Part shown: one piece after another, positions 47,979-57,653 of the stretch | How positions within the stretch are numbered: position 1 is the first letter of the stretch | Layout: every line of letters starts with the position of its first letter | From: Acidimicrobiales bacterium | GTDB taxonomy: Bacteria > Actinomycetota > Acidimicrobiia > Acidimicrobiales > Acidimicrobilacustridaceae | Assembly: GCA_018401565.1 (NCBI GenBank) | Contig: JAGYKS010000024.1 | Location: 62,001-126,000 of the forward strand | Direction of reading: 5' to 3' | DNA: 64,000 bases | Position numbers and translations under genes: made by a program | Notes under the pieces: model-generated | The model's database searches: none | Told to the model about the DNA's origin: nothing | What the model saw: the letters and a program-made list of their open reading frames with translations, nothing else

Positions 47979-50561
47979 TCAGCCGTGGCGGAGGTGGTGT
48001 TCGAGCGGTTGCGAGGCCCGGGCGCGCAAGGCCAGATTTACCTCGAGTCGCTCCAGGTGCTGGGCCACAATCCGGTCACCCTGGGGTACCTCGTTGTTTT
48101 CGAAGAAGGCGAACACCAAGGCGGCTTCGGCGGGATGGTCAAGGTGACGTACGCCCTCGATCATGCGGGCGATGGAGTTCGACGGGAACAGGTCGTTGAT
48201 GGTGTCCCAGTGGGTCGACACAAACCCCCATGCCCGCGGTCCCTGGGTGCGGTTGGCCATGGCCCGTCGCAGCAGGTACGGGGCGTTTTGTGACCGCACG
48301 GTGCCGTCGATGCACATGGTCAGGAGCTGGTCGATGAGGTCGGGATGGTCGAAGTCGGCAAGCGCGGTCAGATAGCGCATCTCGTCCTGGGGGGTCGCAG
48401 CGGCGGTGACCTGGGCGGCGAACGCATCAAACTCGGCGTGACCGCCGGTAGCGGCGATGATCGACACCGCCGCTGCCGCCAACGCCGGATCCACCGATGA
48501 AGGGTCGGCGAGGGCGGCGGCGTGCAGGTCGTGGGCGGCCATGCGGGCACCGGGGTCGGCCCCGATCACCCCCAATGCGCCCAGCAGCACACCGCGCAAC
48601 TGGCGGGTTCGGTCGGACTCACCCGTTGTCGGGCTGGTCCCCAGCCGGGCAGCTTCGGTGTGCAGCAGCTCGCACACCAGCGATTCCCATGCCCGCCGGG
48701 CGTCGGTGTGCACCACCAGTCGGTTCATGGCGTCGAGCACGGCCACGATGCGTTGCCATACCGTGACGTCGCCTTCGTCGGCGAAACTGCCCAGCAGTTC
48801 GAGCATCGACAACACGTCGAGGCGGTCGGCCAGCACGGCAGCCCATGCGTCATCGATGATCGAGTAACGCTCGATGGCCGACAATTCCCCGCGAGCGTGG
48901 GTGACCAGTGCGGCCAGCAGATCGGGGGCGTAGGCGACCCGGTAGAAACCGGTTCCTTCGGCGTTGGCCACCACCCAGTCGGCACGCTCGACGAGTTGCA
49001 CGTCGAGGCCGTCGGCTTCGACGAGGTCGTTTTCAACCGTGACCACCCCACCACCGGACTGGCTGAAGATGATGGGCACCGGCCAGGTCTGCGGTGTCTG
49101 GTCATGGCGACCGTCCTCGCCTCGATCACCGGCGTACCCGAACCGTTCCTGGCCAAAACGCAGGGTTCGCCCCTCGTTGACCAGATCCACCGTCACCAGT
49201 GGGAACCCTCCCTGCAGGATCCAGGACTCCGCCACCCGTCGCACGGGTCGCCCGGTTGCAGCCTCAAGCGCATCCCACAGGTCCGACGTGCGGGTGTTGC
49301 CGTAGGCGTGGTCGGCCAGATACTGACGAATGCCGGAACGGAACTCGTCGGGCCCGAGCCACTGCTCGAACATCCGCAGAACCGCTGCGCCCTTTTCGTA
49401 GGTGAGCACGTCGAACATGGCCTCGGCCTCGTCGGGCGACACCACCGGGAACTCGATGGGCCGGGTGCAGCGCAGGGCGTCCACGTCGAACGCTGCAGTG
49501 CGCGCCACCCCGAAGCTGGTCCAGCGGTCCCAGTCGGGCCGAAAGGCGTCGGTGGCCGCCATCTCCATGAACGTTGCGAAGGCTTCGTTCAGCCAGTTGC
49601 TTCCCACCAGTCCATGGTCACCAGATCGCCGAACCACATGTGGGCCAGCTCGTGGGCGATGACGTCGGTGACGTTTTGCAGCTCGGGCTGCGTGGCCTCA
49701 TCGGGATCCACCAGCAGCAGCACCTCGCGGAACGTGACGCACCCCAGGTTTTCCATGGCCCCGAAGGCGAAGTCGGGAATGGCAATCATGTCGAGCTTGT
49801 CGCCGGGATAATCGATGGCGTAGTAGTCGGCGAAGTACGTCAGGCAGAAACTGGCCACATCGAGCCCGTAGCGGGCCAGGTGGCCCTGGCCTGGCCGGTG
49901 CACGATGCGCACCGGCACCCCGCCGGCGTCGACGGGTTCGGTGATCTCCAGCGGGCCGACCACGAACGCCACCAGATAGGTGGACATCACCATGGTGGTG
50001 GCGAACTCCACGGCCACACGGTTGCCGTCAGCTGACGTGCGGCCGATCTCGGCGGCGTTGGACACGGCCACGTGCTCGGCGGGCACCACCAGGGTGATGG
50101 CAAAGGTTGCCTTGAACGATGGTTCGTCCCAGCACGGAAACGCCCGGCGGGCGTCGGTGGCTTCGAACTGGGTGACCACCAGATGCTGCTCGGCGCCGTC
50201 GGTGTCGGTGAACGTCGATCGGTAGATGCCCCGCAACTTGCCGTCGAGCCGGCCGGCGAAACCGACGAACAACTGGTAGGCGCCGGGGGCAAGTGGGGTT
50301 TCGGTGGTGAACGACACCCGCTCGGTGTCGGGATCAGGATCGATGGTTGCGTGGTGGCGGGTCCCGTCGGATTCCTGCACCCAGGCGTCAGTCCAGATCG
50401 AGGTCGGCGGCGTTGCAGATCAGGGTGTCGGTGGCCGTGATGACGTCGAGGTCGATGGCAACTGCCCCGGTGAACGTACCGGCGTCGGCATCGGGTTCGA
50501 CCGTGAGTCGGTAGTGCGAAGGCACGGCCCGGCGGTCAAGGCGGTACTGGTCGTCGTTCAT
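47979..50561 (-). CDS. pepN: Aminopeptidase N, M1 family (two frameshifts)
   Basis: Zinc aminopeptidase removing N-terminal residues from peptides in the cytoplasm. The substrate-binding motif GAMEN is in FAFGAMENLGCVTF; the zinc site is HELAHMWFGDLVTMDWW plus the third ligand in SNWLNEAFATF. The long C-terminal ERAP1-like helical domain follows. The first ~56 residues (MNDDQYRLDRRAVPSHYRL) are in one frame; removing one base at 50393-50394 joins DLDL to TDAWVQESDG. Adding one base at 49613-49615 joins MDWWG to SNWLNEA. Repaired length is ~860 aa, normal. The second break falls inside the active site, so an unrepaired gene would be dead. Confidence 0.9.
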
Positions 50562-50611
50562 GGCAGAGGATGTGTCGGTCACCCCGTCAGCGTAGGGGGT
50601 CGACACACGGG

Positions 50612-50617
50612 TAGCCT
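50612..50617 (+). promoter_or_regulatory. -10 box of the PfkB-family kinase gene (leaderless type)
   Basis: TAGCCT ends 8 nt before the ATG at 50626 in the 64-bp gap shared with the divergent pepN. Confidence 0.45.
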
Positions 50618-50625
50618 CGCTGCCC

Positions 50626-51641
50626 ATGTCCACCGAGTCCACATCTGCTGCCGGTCCTCCATCAATCGACGTGCTGTGTATCGGCAACGCCATCGTGGAT
50701 GTGCTGTCGCACACCGACGATGTCTTTCTGCAGCAGCGGGGTTGGTCAAGGGAACCATGAGCCTCATCGACGACGCCGTTGTCCACGACCTGTACTCGGC
50801 CATGGGCCCCGGGGTGGAGATCTCGGGCGGATCGGCTGCCAACACCGCAGCCGGCATCGCCAGCTTCGGTGGCCGGGCAGCATTCATCGGCAAGGTGGCC
50901 GCAGATCAGCTCGGTGAGGTGTTCGCCCACGACCTGCGCGCCGCTGGGGTGTCCTACGACGTCGCTCCGGCACCGGACGGTTCGCCGGCTACCGCCCGGT
51001 GCCTGGTGCTGGTCACCGACGACGCCCAGCGCACCCTCAACACCTACCTGGGGGTGTCCGCAGACATCGGCCCCGAAGACGTTGACGAGCACCTGGTGCG
51101 CTCGGCTGCGGTGGTCTACTGCGAGGGCTACCTGTGGGACCAGCCCGGGGCCAAGGCCGCCATCACCCGGGCCATGCAGATCGCCGCCGACGCCGGACGA
51201 CAGGTGGCGTTCACCCTGTCGGACCCGTTCTGCGTGGAGCGCCACCGTGAAGAGTTCCTGCATCTGGTCGAGCACAGCGTGGACATCCTGTTTGCCAACG
51301 AAATTGAGATTTGCGCCCTGTACGGCACCGACAACTTCGATGAGGCGGCGGCTGCTGTGGCCGGCCACGTGAGTCTGGCGTGCCTCACCCGAAGCGAGCA
51401 GGGGTCAGTGGTGGTGTCAGGTGACGGCACCCGGGTGGCCGTGCCGGCAGCGGCGGTGGACCAGGTGGTTGACACCACCGGTGCCGGTGACCTGTTTGCC
51501 GCCGGCTACCTGTTCGGCCATACCCGGGGATTGCCCGTGGCCGAGTGTGCGACGCTTGGTTCATTGGCTGCCGCCGAGGTGATCAGCCATGTGGGGGCCC
51601 GCCCGGCGGTGGCGCTGGCGGATCTGGTGGCGGCCGGGTAG
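50626..51641 (+). CDS. PfkB-family carbohydrate or adenosine kinase (one frameshift)
   Basis: Ribokinase-fold kinase of about 338 aa. The N-terminus VLCIGNAIVDVLSHTDDVFL and EISGGSAANTAAGIASFGGR form the sugar-binding lid region; the anion hole with the catalytic base is DTTGAGDLFAAGYLFG. The pattern GNAIVD..., GGSAANT and NEIEICALYG is close to adenosine kinases of the AdoK/fungal type. The substrate remains open between adenosine and a sugar. The frame shifts after LQQRG; one missing G at 50737-50740 joins LQQRG to LVKGTMSLID. It is divergent from pepN and followed 56 bp later by a fucosidase. Confidence 0.87.
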
Positions 51642-51697
51642 GAACGTTGGGGTGCGAGGGGAGTTCGACCGGTGAGGTTGGGCAGAGGGGGTTGGTG

Positions 51698-53179
51698 ATG
51701 TCACGCACGATGGGAAGCCGGCGAGCAACCCTGGCCCAGCTGCGACGGCACCGGGTGCCAACGTGGTGGTCGGACGCCAAGCTCGGGATCTTCATTCACT
51801 GGACCCCGGCATCGATCCCGGGGTTCGCCCCCTGCGATGCCGAACCGGCCGAGATGATCGCCGCCGGCAACCCCGAGGCACTGGCCCATTCGCCCTACAC
51901 CGAATGGTACGAGAACTCGCTTCGCTTCGAGGGCAGCCCGGTGGCGCAGTACCACCGCCGTCACTACGGCGACCGGCCCTACGCTGAATTTGCCGGGGAT
52001 TTCGTCGACGCCCTGGACCTGTGGGATCCCGACGACTGGGCGGCACGTTTTGCCCGGGCCGGGGCGCGCTACGTCGTGCTGGTGGCCAAGCACCACGACG
52101 GGTTCTGCCTGTGGCCCACCGCCGTGACCAACCCCCACCGCAAGGACTGGTTCACCCAGCGCGACGTGGTCGGTGAACTGGCGCACAGCGTCCGAGCCGC
52201 CGGAATGCGCTTTGGTGTGTACTACTCCGGCGGCCTGGACTGGACCTTCGAGCAACGACCCATCGGATCATTGCCCGACATGCTGGCGTCGGTGCCGGGG
52301 TCTGACGGGTACGCCGACTACGCCGAGGCCCAGTTGCGCGAGCTGGTGGAGCGCTACCAGCCCAGCGTCCTGTGGAACGACATCGCCTGGCCCTTCGGCG
52401 GCCGCCGGCTGTGGCAGATGTTCGCCGACTATTACGCCGCCGTGCCCGAGGGTGTGATCAACGACCGCTGGATGCCCCGCAATGCGGCATGGGATCTGCT
52501 GGGCACCCGTCCGGTGGCGTCGGTGGTGAACAAGGTGGTGGCCAGGATGAGCCGTGGTGGGGGAATCATCCCGCCCAAGCCACCCCACTTCGACGTCCGA
52601 ACCCCCGAGTACGTCACCTTCGACCATCTGCCCGCCGACCCGTGGGAATGCTGCCGCGGCATGGACCGGTCATTCGGGTACAACCGGGATTCGCCGCCCG
52701 AACACTTCCTGGGGCGTGACGAGTTGCTCGAGTCGTTCGTCGACGTGGTGGCCAAGGGGGGCAACCTCCTGCTGAATGTTGGCCCCAGGGGCGACGATGC
52801 CGCCATCGTGGACGACCAGCAGGTGCGTCTGGACTGGTTGGGGGCATGGCTTGAGGATTTCGGGTCTGCGGTGCGCTGCACGTCGCCATGGGTGCGCCAG
52901 CAGGGAGTGAGCCCCCAGGGACACCGGCTGCGCTACACCGCCCGGGGCGACGACGTGCACGTGATTGTGCTCGACGGTCCCACCGACCGCATCACCTTGG
53001 TGGATGTCGTTCCCGGCGTGACTGGGGCGGTTCGTGTGGTGGGTGGTGATGAACTGCCGTGGACGATCCCCGACGGTGGGAACGTCGTCGACGTCGACCT
53101 CAGCGGTCTGGACCCCGGCGTGCAGTGGCCGCTGGCGTTGACCGTCAGCGCCGCAGTGGCCCGCCCGTCGACGTCCTGA
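51698..53179 (+). CDS. Alpha-L-fucosidase (GH29)
   Basis: Retaining fucosidase family. Typical segments: WWSDAKLGIFIHWTPASIPG, EFAGDFVDALDLWDPDDWAA, YVVLVAKHHDGFCLW, FGVYYSGGLDWTF and VLWNDIAWP, whose Asp matches the GH29 nucleophile position. A C-terminal beta domain (~residues 385-490) follows GGNLLLNVGPRGDD. No signal peptide, so the enzyme is probably cytoplasmic. 493 aa. The start ATG at 51698 has a G-rich stretch (GGGGG) upstream. The neighbouring sugar-type kinase could act on a released sugar; that is inference. Confidence 0.9.
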   Translation: MSRTMGSRRATLAQLRRHRVPTWWSDAKLGIFIHWTPASIPGFAPCDAEPAEMIAAGNPEALAHSPYTEWYENSLRFEGSPVAQYHRRHYGDRPYAEFAGDFVDALDLWDPDDWAARFARAGARYVVLVAKHHDGFCLWPTAVTNPHRKDWFTQRDVVGELAHSVRAAGMRFGVYYSGGLDWTFEQRPIGSLPDMLASVPGSDGYADYAEAQLRELVERYQPSVLWNDIAWPFGGRRLWQMFADYYAAVPEGVINDRWMPRNAAWDLLGTRPVASVVNKVVARMSRGGGIIPPKPPHFDVRTPEYVTFDHLPADPWECCRGMDRSFGYNRDSPPEHFLGRDELLESFVDVVAKGGNLLLNVGPRGDDAAIVDDQQVRLDWLGAWLEDFGSAVRCTSPWVRQQGVSPQGHRLRYTARGDDVHVIVLDGPTDRITLVDVVPGVTGAVRVVGGDELPWTIPDGGNVVDVDLSGLDPGVQWPLALTVSAAVARPSTS

Positions 53180-53270
53180 CGGGCCCGGTCGGTTCGCGTC
53201 AGCCCCGGTCAGTGTGGGTCGGGTCGTGAGGGGTTGCCCACAGCCATTCTCCCCGGGGAACAATCATCGC

Positions 53271-53298
53271 TTGACATCGTGATAATGATCGTTATTCT
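53271..53298 (+). promoter_or_regulatory. Promoter of the tetR operon with overlapping operator-like palindrome
   Basis: A consensus -35 TTGACA (53271-53276) and TATTCT (53293-53298) are 16 bp apart, the best -35/-10 pair in the window. The palindrome ATAATGATCGTTAT (53282-53295, one mismatched pair) lies between and overlaps the -10, where a repressor would block RNA polymerase. The AT-rich stretch stands out from its surroundings. Confidence 0.7.
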
Positions 53299-53334
53299 TT
53301 CCCACATGGGGGAACTCGTCATTGATGCCCGTCG

Positions 53335-54054
53335 ATGCCGTCGATGCCGTCGGCGTCGTCGTCGGCATTGCCGTACGTGGCCGGCAGCGCGATTGCCGAT
53401 GACACTGCGTCCCGTCTGGTCCGCGCCGCCATCGAGGTGTTCACCGAAAAGGGCTACGACGGTGCTGGGGTGGCCGAGATCGCCCGACGCGCCGGCCTCA
53501 CCACAGGCGCCATCTACTCGCGGTTTACCGGCAAGGCCGAGCTGCTGTCGGCGGCCATCGGGGCATCAGGGCTCGGTGAACTCGACCGGTTGTTCGCCCA
53601 GGAGGACTATCGGGGCCGTGTCACCGACCTTCTGGCCACGGTGGGATCGCACCTGCTGGATCCTGATCCCGGTTCCAACCGGGCGTTGCTGCTGGAAGCA
53701 TTCACCGCCGCACGTCGCGACCCCGAGGTTGCGTCCGTGCTTCGCACCCATCTGGCAATGCGCGCCAATCAGCTCGCCCAGCTCATCGACCGCAGCAAGG
53801 CCGACGGCCTCGTTGACGCTGGTCTCGACACTGCCGCCGTAGTGCACTTTGCCCATGCTGTGGGCCTGGGTTTCGTGTTGTTCAGCGCTGTCGATGCCGA
53901 GCAGCCCGATCCGGCAGCGTGGGAACACCTGCTTGGTCATCTCATCGAATCGGTTGTTTCTCCCGACAACGGCGCCGCAGCCACCGACCCGCCTGTCCTT
54001 TCATCGTCCAGTCATTCCTCTGATCCCGACCACCACCTAGGAGCCAGGTCATGA
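53335..54054 (+). CDS. TetR/AcrR family transcriptional regulator
   Basis: N-terminal helix-turn-helix of TetR type: LVRAAIEVFTEKGYDGAGVA, EIARRAGLTTGAIYSRFTGK, AELLSAAI. A C-terminal helical ligand domain follows, 239 aa in all. Its stop overlaps the diiron protein start (ATGA), and it is the first gene after the promoter-palindrome, so it probably represses its own operon. The leaderless start predicted from the -10 would be the ATG at 53306, which is in another frame; one missing base near 53333 would join MGELVIDAR to the TetR frame. ATG 53335 is the first start in the visible frame. Confidence 0.88.
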   Translation: MPSMPSASSSALPYVAGSAIADDTASRLVRAAIEVFTEKGYDGAGVAEIARRAGLTTGAIYSRFTGKAELLSAAIGASGLGELDRLFAQEDYRGRVTDLLATVGSHLLDPDPGSNRALLLEAFTAARRDPEVASVLRTHLAMRANQLAQLIDRSKADGLVDAGLDTAAVVHFAHAVGLGFVLFSAVDAEQPDPAAWEHLLGHLIESVVSPDNGAAATDPPVLSSSSHSSDPDHHLGARS

Positions 54055-55205
54055 CCGAAACCAGCCAGTTCCGCAACGATGCCGAGATTCTCGGCCGATC
54101 CGACCTCAACGACCTCGAGGCCATCATGGAGGTGTCCAATACCGACACCACCGAACTGCTGCATTCAGTTGCCGACAACGCCAACGCCATCTTCACCTGG
54201 GATTACGAAAAGGGTGCCCGGCCGGCGCTGAACAAGCTGTACGAAAAGGCCAAGACGTCGCAGTGGAACGGCGAGACCGACCTGGACTGGTCCATCGAGG
54301 TGGACCCCACCAGGATCCTGAGCGCCATGCAGGACGGTCAGGCTGCCGCCGGCCCGCTGGCCAGCGTTGCCACCGCCCCGGGGTCACCATTTGCGAACTT
54401 CGGTGAGAAGGAATGGGAACAGCTGGGTTTGGAATCCATCAACTGGCGGCTCAGCCAGTTCATGCACGGCGAACAGGGTGCCCTGTTGTGCACGGCCAAG
54501 ATCGTTGAGACCGTGCCGTGGATCGACGCCAAGTACTACGCCGCCACCCAGGTGGTCGACGAGGCCCGCCATGTTGAGGTGTTCGCCAAGTACCTCGACA
54601 CCAAACTCACCGGGTACTACCCCATCAATTCCCACCTGAAGATGCTGCTCGACGACATCATCACCGACAGCCGCTGGGACATGACGTATCTGGGCATGCA
54701 GATCATGGTGGAGGGGCTGGCGCTGGCAGCCTTCGGCTTCATGCACTCGATGACCGAGGAACCGCTGTTGAAGAAGCTGCTTCGCTATGTCATGAGTGAC
54801 GAGGCCCGTCACGTGGCGTTCGGTGTGCTCAGCCTCAAGGAGTACTACGCCGAGTTGTCAGACGCCGAGCTGCGCGAACGTCAGGAGTTCGCCTTCGAAG
54901 CCGCTGTGCGCATGCGCGACCGCTTCTTGCAGCAAGAGGTGTGGGATCGCATGGGCGTGGACAAAAAGAAGGTCATGAAGATGCTGCTGGAACTTCCCCC
55001 CGAGGAGCAGGTCTTCCAGCAGATGCTGTTTTCCAAGATCGTCCCCAACTGCAAGAAGCTGGGTTTGCTCGACGCATCGGGCGGATGGTTGCGCAAGCGG
55101 TTCGAGGAAATCGGTGTGATCCAGTTCGAGGACTGGGCCGACACCACCGAGGAGTTCCTCACCTTCGACGCCGTCACCACTGACCGCGCCGCTGCCGGCG
55201 CCTGA
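54051..55205 (+). CDS. Ferritin-like diiron protein (putative oxygenase or oxidase)
   Basis: A 384-aa mostly helical soluble protein. Two ExxH diiron motifs are visible, each in the sequence DEARHV (DEARHVEVFAKYLD near residue 170 and DEARHVAFGVLSLKE near 252), with further Glu ligands likely in MHGEQGALL and MVEGLALAAFG. This is the four-helix ferritin-like arrangement of ribonucleotide reductase R2-type and AurF-type proteins. The exact reaction is unknown; an O2-dependent oxidation of a lipid or acyl substrate is suggested by the crotonase gene that follows 2 bp later. Expression is presumably controlled by the overlapping upstream TetR gene. Confidence 0.78.
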   Translation: MTETSQFRNDAEILGRSDLNDLEAIMEVSNTDTTELLHSVADNANAIFTWDYEKGARPALNKLYEKAKTSQWNGETDLDWSIEVDPTRILSAMQDGQAAAGPLASVATAPGSPFANFGEKEWEQLGLESINWRLSQFMHGEQGALLCTAKIVETVPWIDAKYYAATQVVDEARHVEVFAKYLDTKLTGYYPINSHLKMLLDDIITDSRWDMTYLGMQIMVEGLALAAFGFMHSMTEEPLLKKLLRYVMSDEARHVAFGVLSLKEYYAELSDAELRERQEFAFEAAVRMRDRFLQQEVWDRMGVDKKKVMKMLLELPPEEQVFQQMLFSKIVPNCKKLGLLDASGGWLRKRFEEIGVIQFEDWADTTEEFLTFDAVTTDRAAAGA

Positions 55206-55207
55206 TC

Positions 55208-56056
55208 GTGGGGTACGCCTGCTTTGACGTCGAGCACGTGGGCAAGGTCGCCCACGTGCGCCTGAAGCGTCCCGACGCCTACAACACCATGACGCGGGAG
55301 TTCTGGACCGAGCTGCCCGAGATCGTCAACGGCCTTGATGCCGCCGGCAACACCCGGGTGGTGGTGCTGTCATCGACGGGCAAGCATTTCTCGGCCGGCA
55401 TGGATCTGGCGGTGTTCACTGGTGGCGGAGGGGACGCCCTCGGCGGCGGCGGAGCACGGGAAGAGGGTCGTGTGCGGGCCCGCCTGCGCCAGACAGTGCT
55501 GATGTTGCAGGACACCTTCACCGCCCTGGAACGAGCTCGCATGCCGGTACTGGCAGCGGTGCAGGGTGGCTGTATCGGGGGAGCGGTGGACATGGTGTCG
55601 GCGTGCGACATCCGGTACTGCTCGGCCGACGCCTTTTTCGTGGTGCAGGAGATCCACCTGGGCATGACGGCCGATGTGGGGACGCTGCAGCGACTGCCCA
55701 AGATCATCCCCGAGGGGGTGGCACGCGAGATGGCGTACCGGGGTCAGCGCCTCAGCGCCGAGCGGGCCCATCAGGTTGGCCTGGTCAACGAGGTGTTCGA
55801 CACCCACGAGGACCTTGTCGACGGGGTCCTGGAGATTGCCGCCGAGATCGCCAGCAAGAGTCCGCTGGCGGTGTGGGGATCCAAGGAAATGATCAATTAC
55901 TCCCGTGACCATTCGGTGGCCGACTCGCTGAACCACATCGCCACGTGGCAGGCGGGCATGTTCCATCCCGGTGACATGATCGAGAGTTTCTCGGCCAAGT
56001 CCGACAAGCGCGACCCGGTGTTCGAGGATCTTCCCCCCTCACCTGACACGTTCTAG
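55208..56056 (+). CDS. Crotonase-family protein, dienoyl-CoA isomerase-like
   Basis: 282-aa enoyl-CoA hydratase/isomerase fold. Oxyanion-hole segments: HFSAGMDLAVFTGGGG and QGGCIGGAVDMVSACDIRYC. The catalytic region QEIHLGMTADVGTLQRLPKI carries the Asp of ADVGTLQRLP that marks delta3,5-delta2,4-dienoyl-CoA isomerases (ECH1-like), and a Glu in QEIHLG. The function is thus double-bond migration in unsaturated acyl-CoA. The GTG start is 2 bp after the diiron gene stop, so the three genes tetR - diiron - crotonase form an operon. Confidence 0.87.
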   Translation: MGYACFDVEHVGKVAHVRLKRPDAYNTMTREFWTELPEIVNGLDAAGNTRVVVLSSTGKHFSAGMDLAVFTGGGGDALGGGGAREEGRVRARLRQTVLMLQDTFTALERARMPVLAAVQGGCIGGAVDMVSACDIRYCSADAFFVVQEIHLGMTADVGTLQRLPKIIPEGVAREMAYRGQRLSAERAHQVGLVNEVFDTHEDLVDGVLEIAAEIASKSPLAVWGSKEMINYSRDHSVADSLNHIATWQAGMFHPGDMIESFSAKSDKRDPVFEDLPPSPDTF

Positions 56057-56076
56057 TCGCCTGCTCGCCTGCTCAC
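56057..56076 (+). repeat. 8-bp direct repeat after the crotonase stop
   Basis: TCGCCTGC occurs twice head to tail, followed by a partial TCACC, starting at the base after the stop codon in the 22-bp gap between two convergent crotonase genes. Confidence 0.5.
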
Positions 56077-56078
56077 CA

Positions 56079-56910
56079 TCAATTGCCGGCGGCAGCAGGA
56101 TCAGCCGGATGCGGGGCGGGTCTGGCTGCGTCCCGGTCGGTGATTGACGACGCCCGGTCACCGACCGCCGAGCGGTCCATGTGCTCTCGCCACCACGCCC
56201 GTGAGGTGGCGGCCTCGATGTCCCACGCCTGATCGGTGGTGGCGGACGTGGTGCGTCGGTACAGCGCCAGCAACTGCCCAACGGCGGCCGGGTCGGCACC
56301 GGCGATGTCGCCGGCCAGCGCCACGGCGGTGGCGAGCAGTTGGTCGTGGGGGACAACAGCGTTCACCAGACCCCAGGCCAGGGCGGTGTCGGCGTCGACG
56401 TAATTGCCCGACAGGCTCATCTGCACAGCCCGGCGTTGGCCCACCGCCGCCGGCAGCAGCACCGACATGCCCCACCCCGGCATGATGCCGACCCGGGCGT
56501 GGGTGTCGGCGAACGTGGCCCGCGTGGAGGCGAGGAGCATGTCGCAGGCCAGGGCCAACTCCAGTCCACCGGTCACCGCCGGGCCGTTGATGGCACCGAT
56601 GATGGGGGTGCTCACCTGGCCGAAGGGTCCGTGCTGGCCGGGCTCGGCCTGTCCGATGCGCTCGCCGGCCAGTCGAGGTGGTAGTCCAACCCGGCGCAGA
56701 ATGCCGGATCTGAGCCAGTGAGCACCATGGCCCCAATGGCAGGGTCTGGTCGAAGTCGTGAACCGCGGTGACCAGACATTCGAGCAGCGCAGCGTTGATG
56801 GCGTTGCGACGCTCGGGTCGGTGCAGCGTGATGATCCCGACACCGCCGTCGATCTCGGTGAGCACCGGTGGTGGGGCGGGCGCATCGCTGGGGTCGGAGG
56901 TCGTGGCCAT
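56079..56910 (-). CDS. Enoyl-CoA hydratase/isomerase family protein (two frameshifts)
   Basis: The N-terminal part VGIITLHRPERRNAINAALL, the middle MVLTGSDPAFCAGLDYHLDW and the C-terminal part STPIIGAINGPAVTGGLELA with LACDML lie in three different frames. One missing base at 56731-56734 joins LPLG to AMVLTG, and one at 56669-56670 joins YHLDW to AGERIGQAEPG; together they restore a ~277-aa crotonase. The Glu-type active-site segments (ELALACDMLLAS, HARVGIMPGWG) fit hydratases better than isomerases. GAGG lies upstream of the ATG. It is the last gene of a minus-strand unit after bL37, queF and an unknown gene. Confidence 0.8.
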
Positions 56911-56920
56911 GGGGCGATCC

Positions 56921-57637
56921 TCAGTCGTCGTGGTCGAACGGCAGGTCGCCGACCGGGGGCAGGAAATCCCACGTCAGATCACCGACGGCCACCAGCGTTG
57001 AACTGATCCATCCGCCCATGGCGCCGAAGTGCTTGTCGAGCAGCGAGCCGTCGGCCAGTGTGGCCTCGACTCGTAACCTCGCACGGACCACGCTCAACGG
57101 AGTACTCCGGGGGTCCGATGATGAGCGACTGGTCACCGCCGTCGTGGCCAGCACCGCCGGTCGCCGTCCCGCGACCTGGTGCGCCATCGGGCCCGCCGCC
57201 GGATCCACCGCCGGATCCACTTCTGGGCATGGGGTAAAACGCCTCCACCGTGGGGGCCGACCGCTCCAGGTGATGCTCACCCAGCGCCGGGCTGCGAACC
57301 GGGAGCTTGGCCAGCAACCCGGGCAGATCGGGCGACTCAACCAGACGCTGGACCCGCACCACCACCTCGATTTCGATGCGAGGCGTTCGTCGAACATCTC
57401 GCCCGCGTACCAGGTGCGCCACGCCGTCTGGGCCCAGGTGGGCCAGCTCAGCGTGAGGTCGGCCTGCACCCGTGGCGGGAGTCCCTCACCGGGAAGGCTG
57501 TAGCTGGTGGCCCACGTCAGGTCACCAAGCAGGACGTCGGCGCTGAAGCGTTCCTCGAAGGCCTGGCGTTCGAGCAGTGCCGACTCCAGGGCGTCGCGCA
57601 GGGCTCCGATGGCGTCGGTGAAGACATGGTCGAGCAC
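56921..57637 (-). CDS. Hypothetical protein (two frameshifts)
   Basis: A ~239-aa reading assembled from three frames: MLDHVFTDAIGALRDALESA and LGDLTWATSYSLPGEGLPPR; then RIEIEVVVRVQRLVESPDLP with GLLAKLP; then VVRARLRVEATLADGSLLDK and DLTWDFLPPVGDLPFDHDD. Frame changes are near 57379-57383 and 57084-57092. The phrase GDLTW occurs near both ends. No known family is recognised; there is no signal peptide or membrane segment. It lies 16 bp after queF and 10 bp before the crotonase, in one transcript. Confidence 0.5.
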   Translation of the reverse strand: MLDHVFTDAIGALRDALESALLERQAFEERFSADVLLGDLTWATSYSLPGEGLPPRVQADLTLSWPTWAQTAWRTWYAGEMFDERLASKSRWWCGSSVWLSRPICPGCWPSSRFAARRWVSITWSGRPPRWRRFTPCPEVDPAVDPAAGPMAHQVAGRRPAVLATTAVTSRSSSDPRSTPLSVVRARLRVEATLADGSLLDKHFGAMGGWISSTLVAVGDLTWDFLPPVGDLPFDHDD

Positions 57638-57653
57638 GTCGGCTCAGACCTGG

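Noticed and set aside
53281..53297. Fur box
   Set aside because: GATAATGATCGTTATTC resembles the Fur consensus at its left half only; the symmetric part centres on GATC and fits a TetR operator better.
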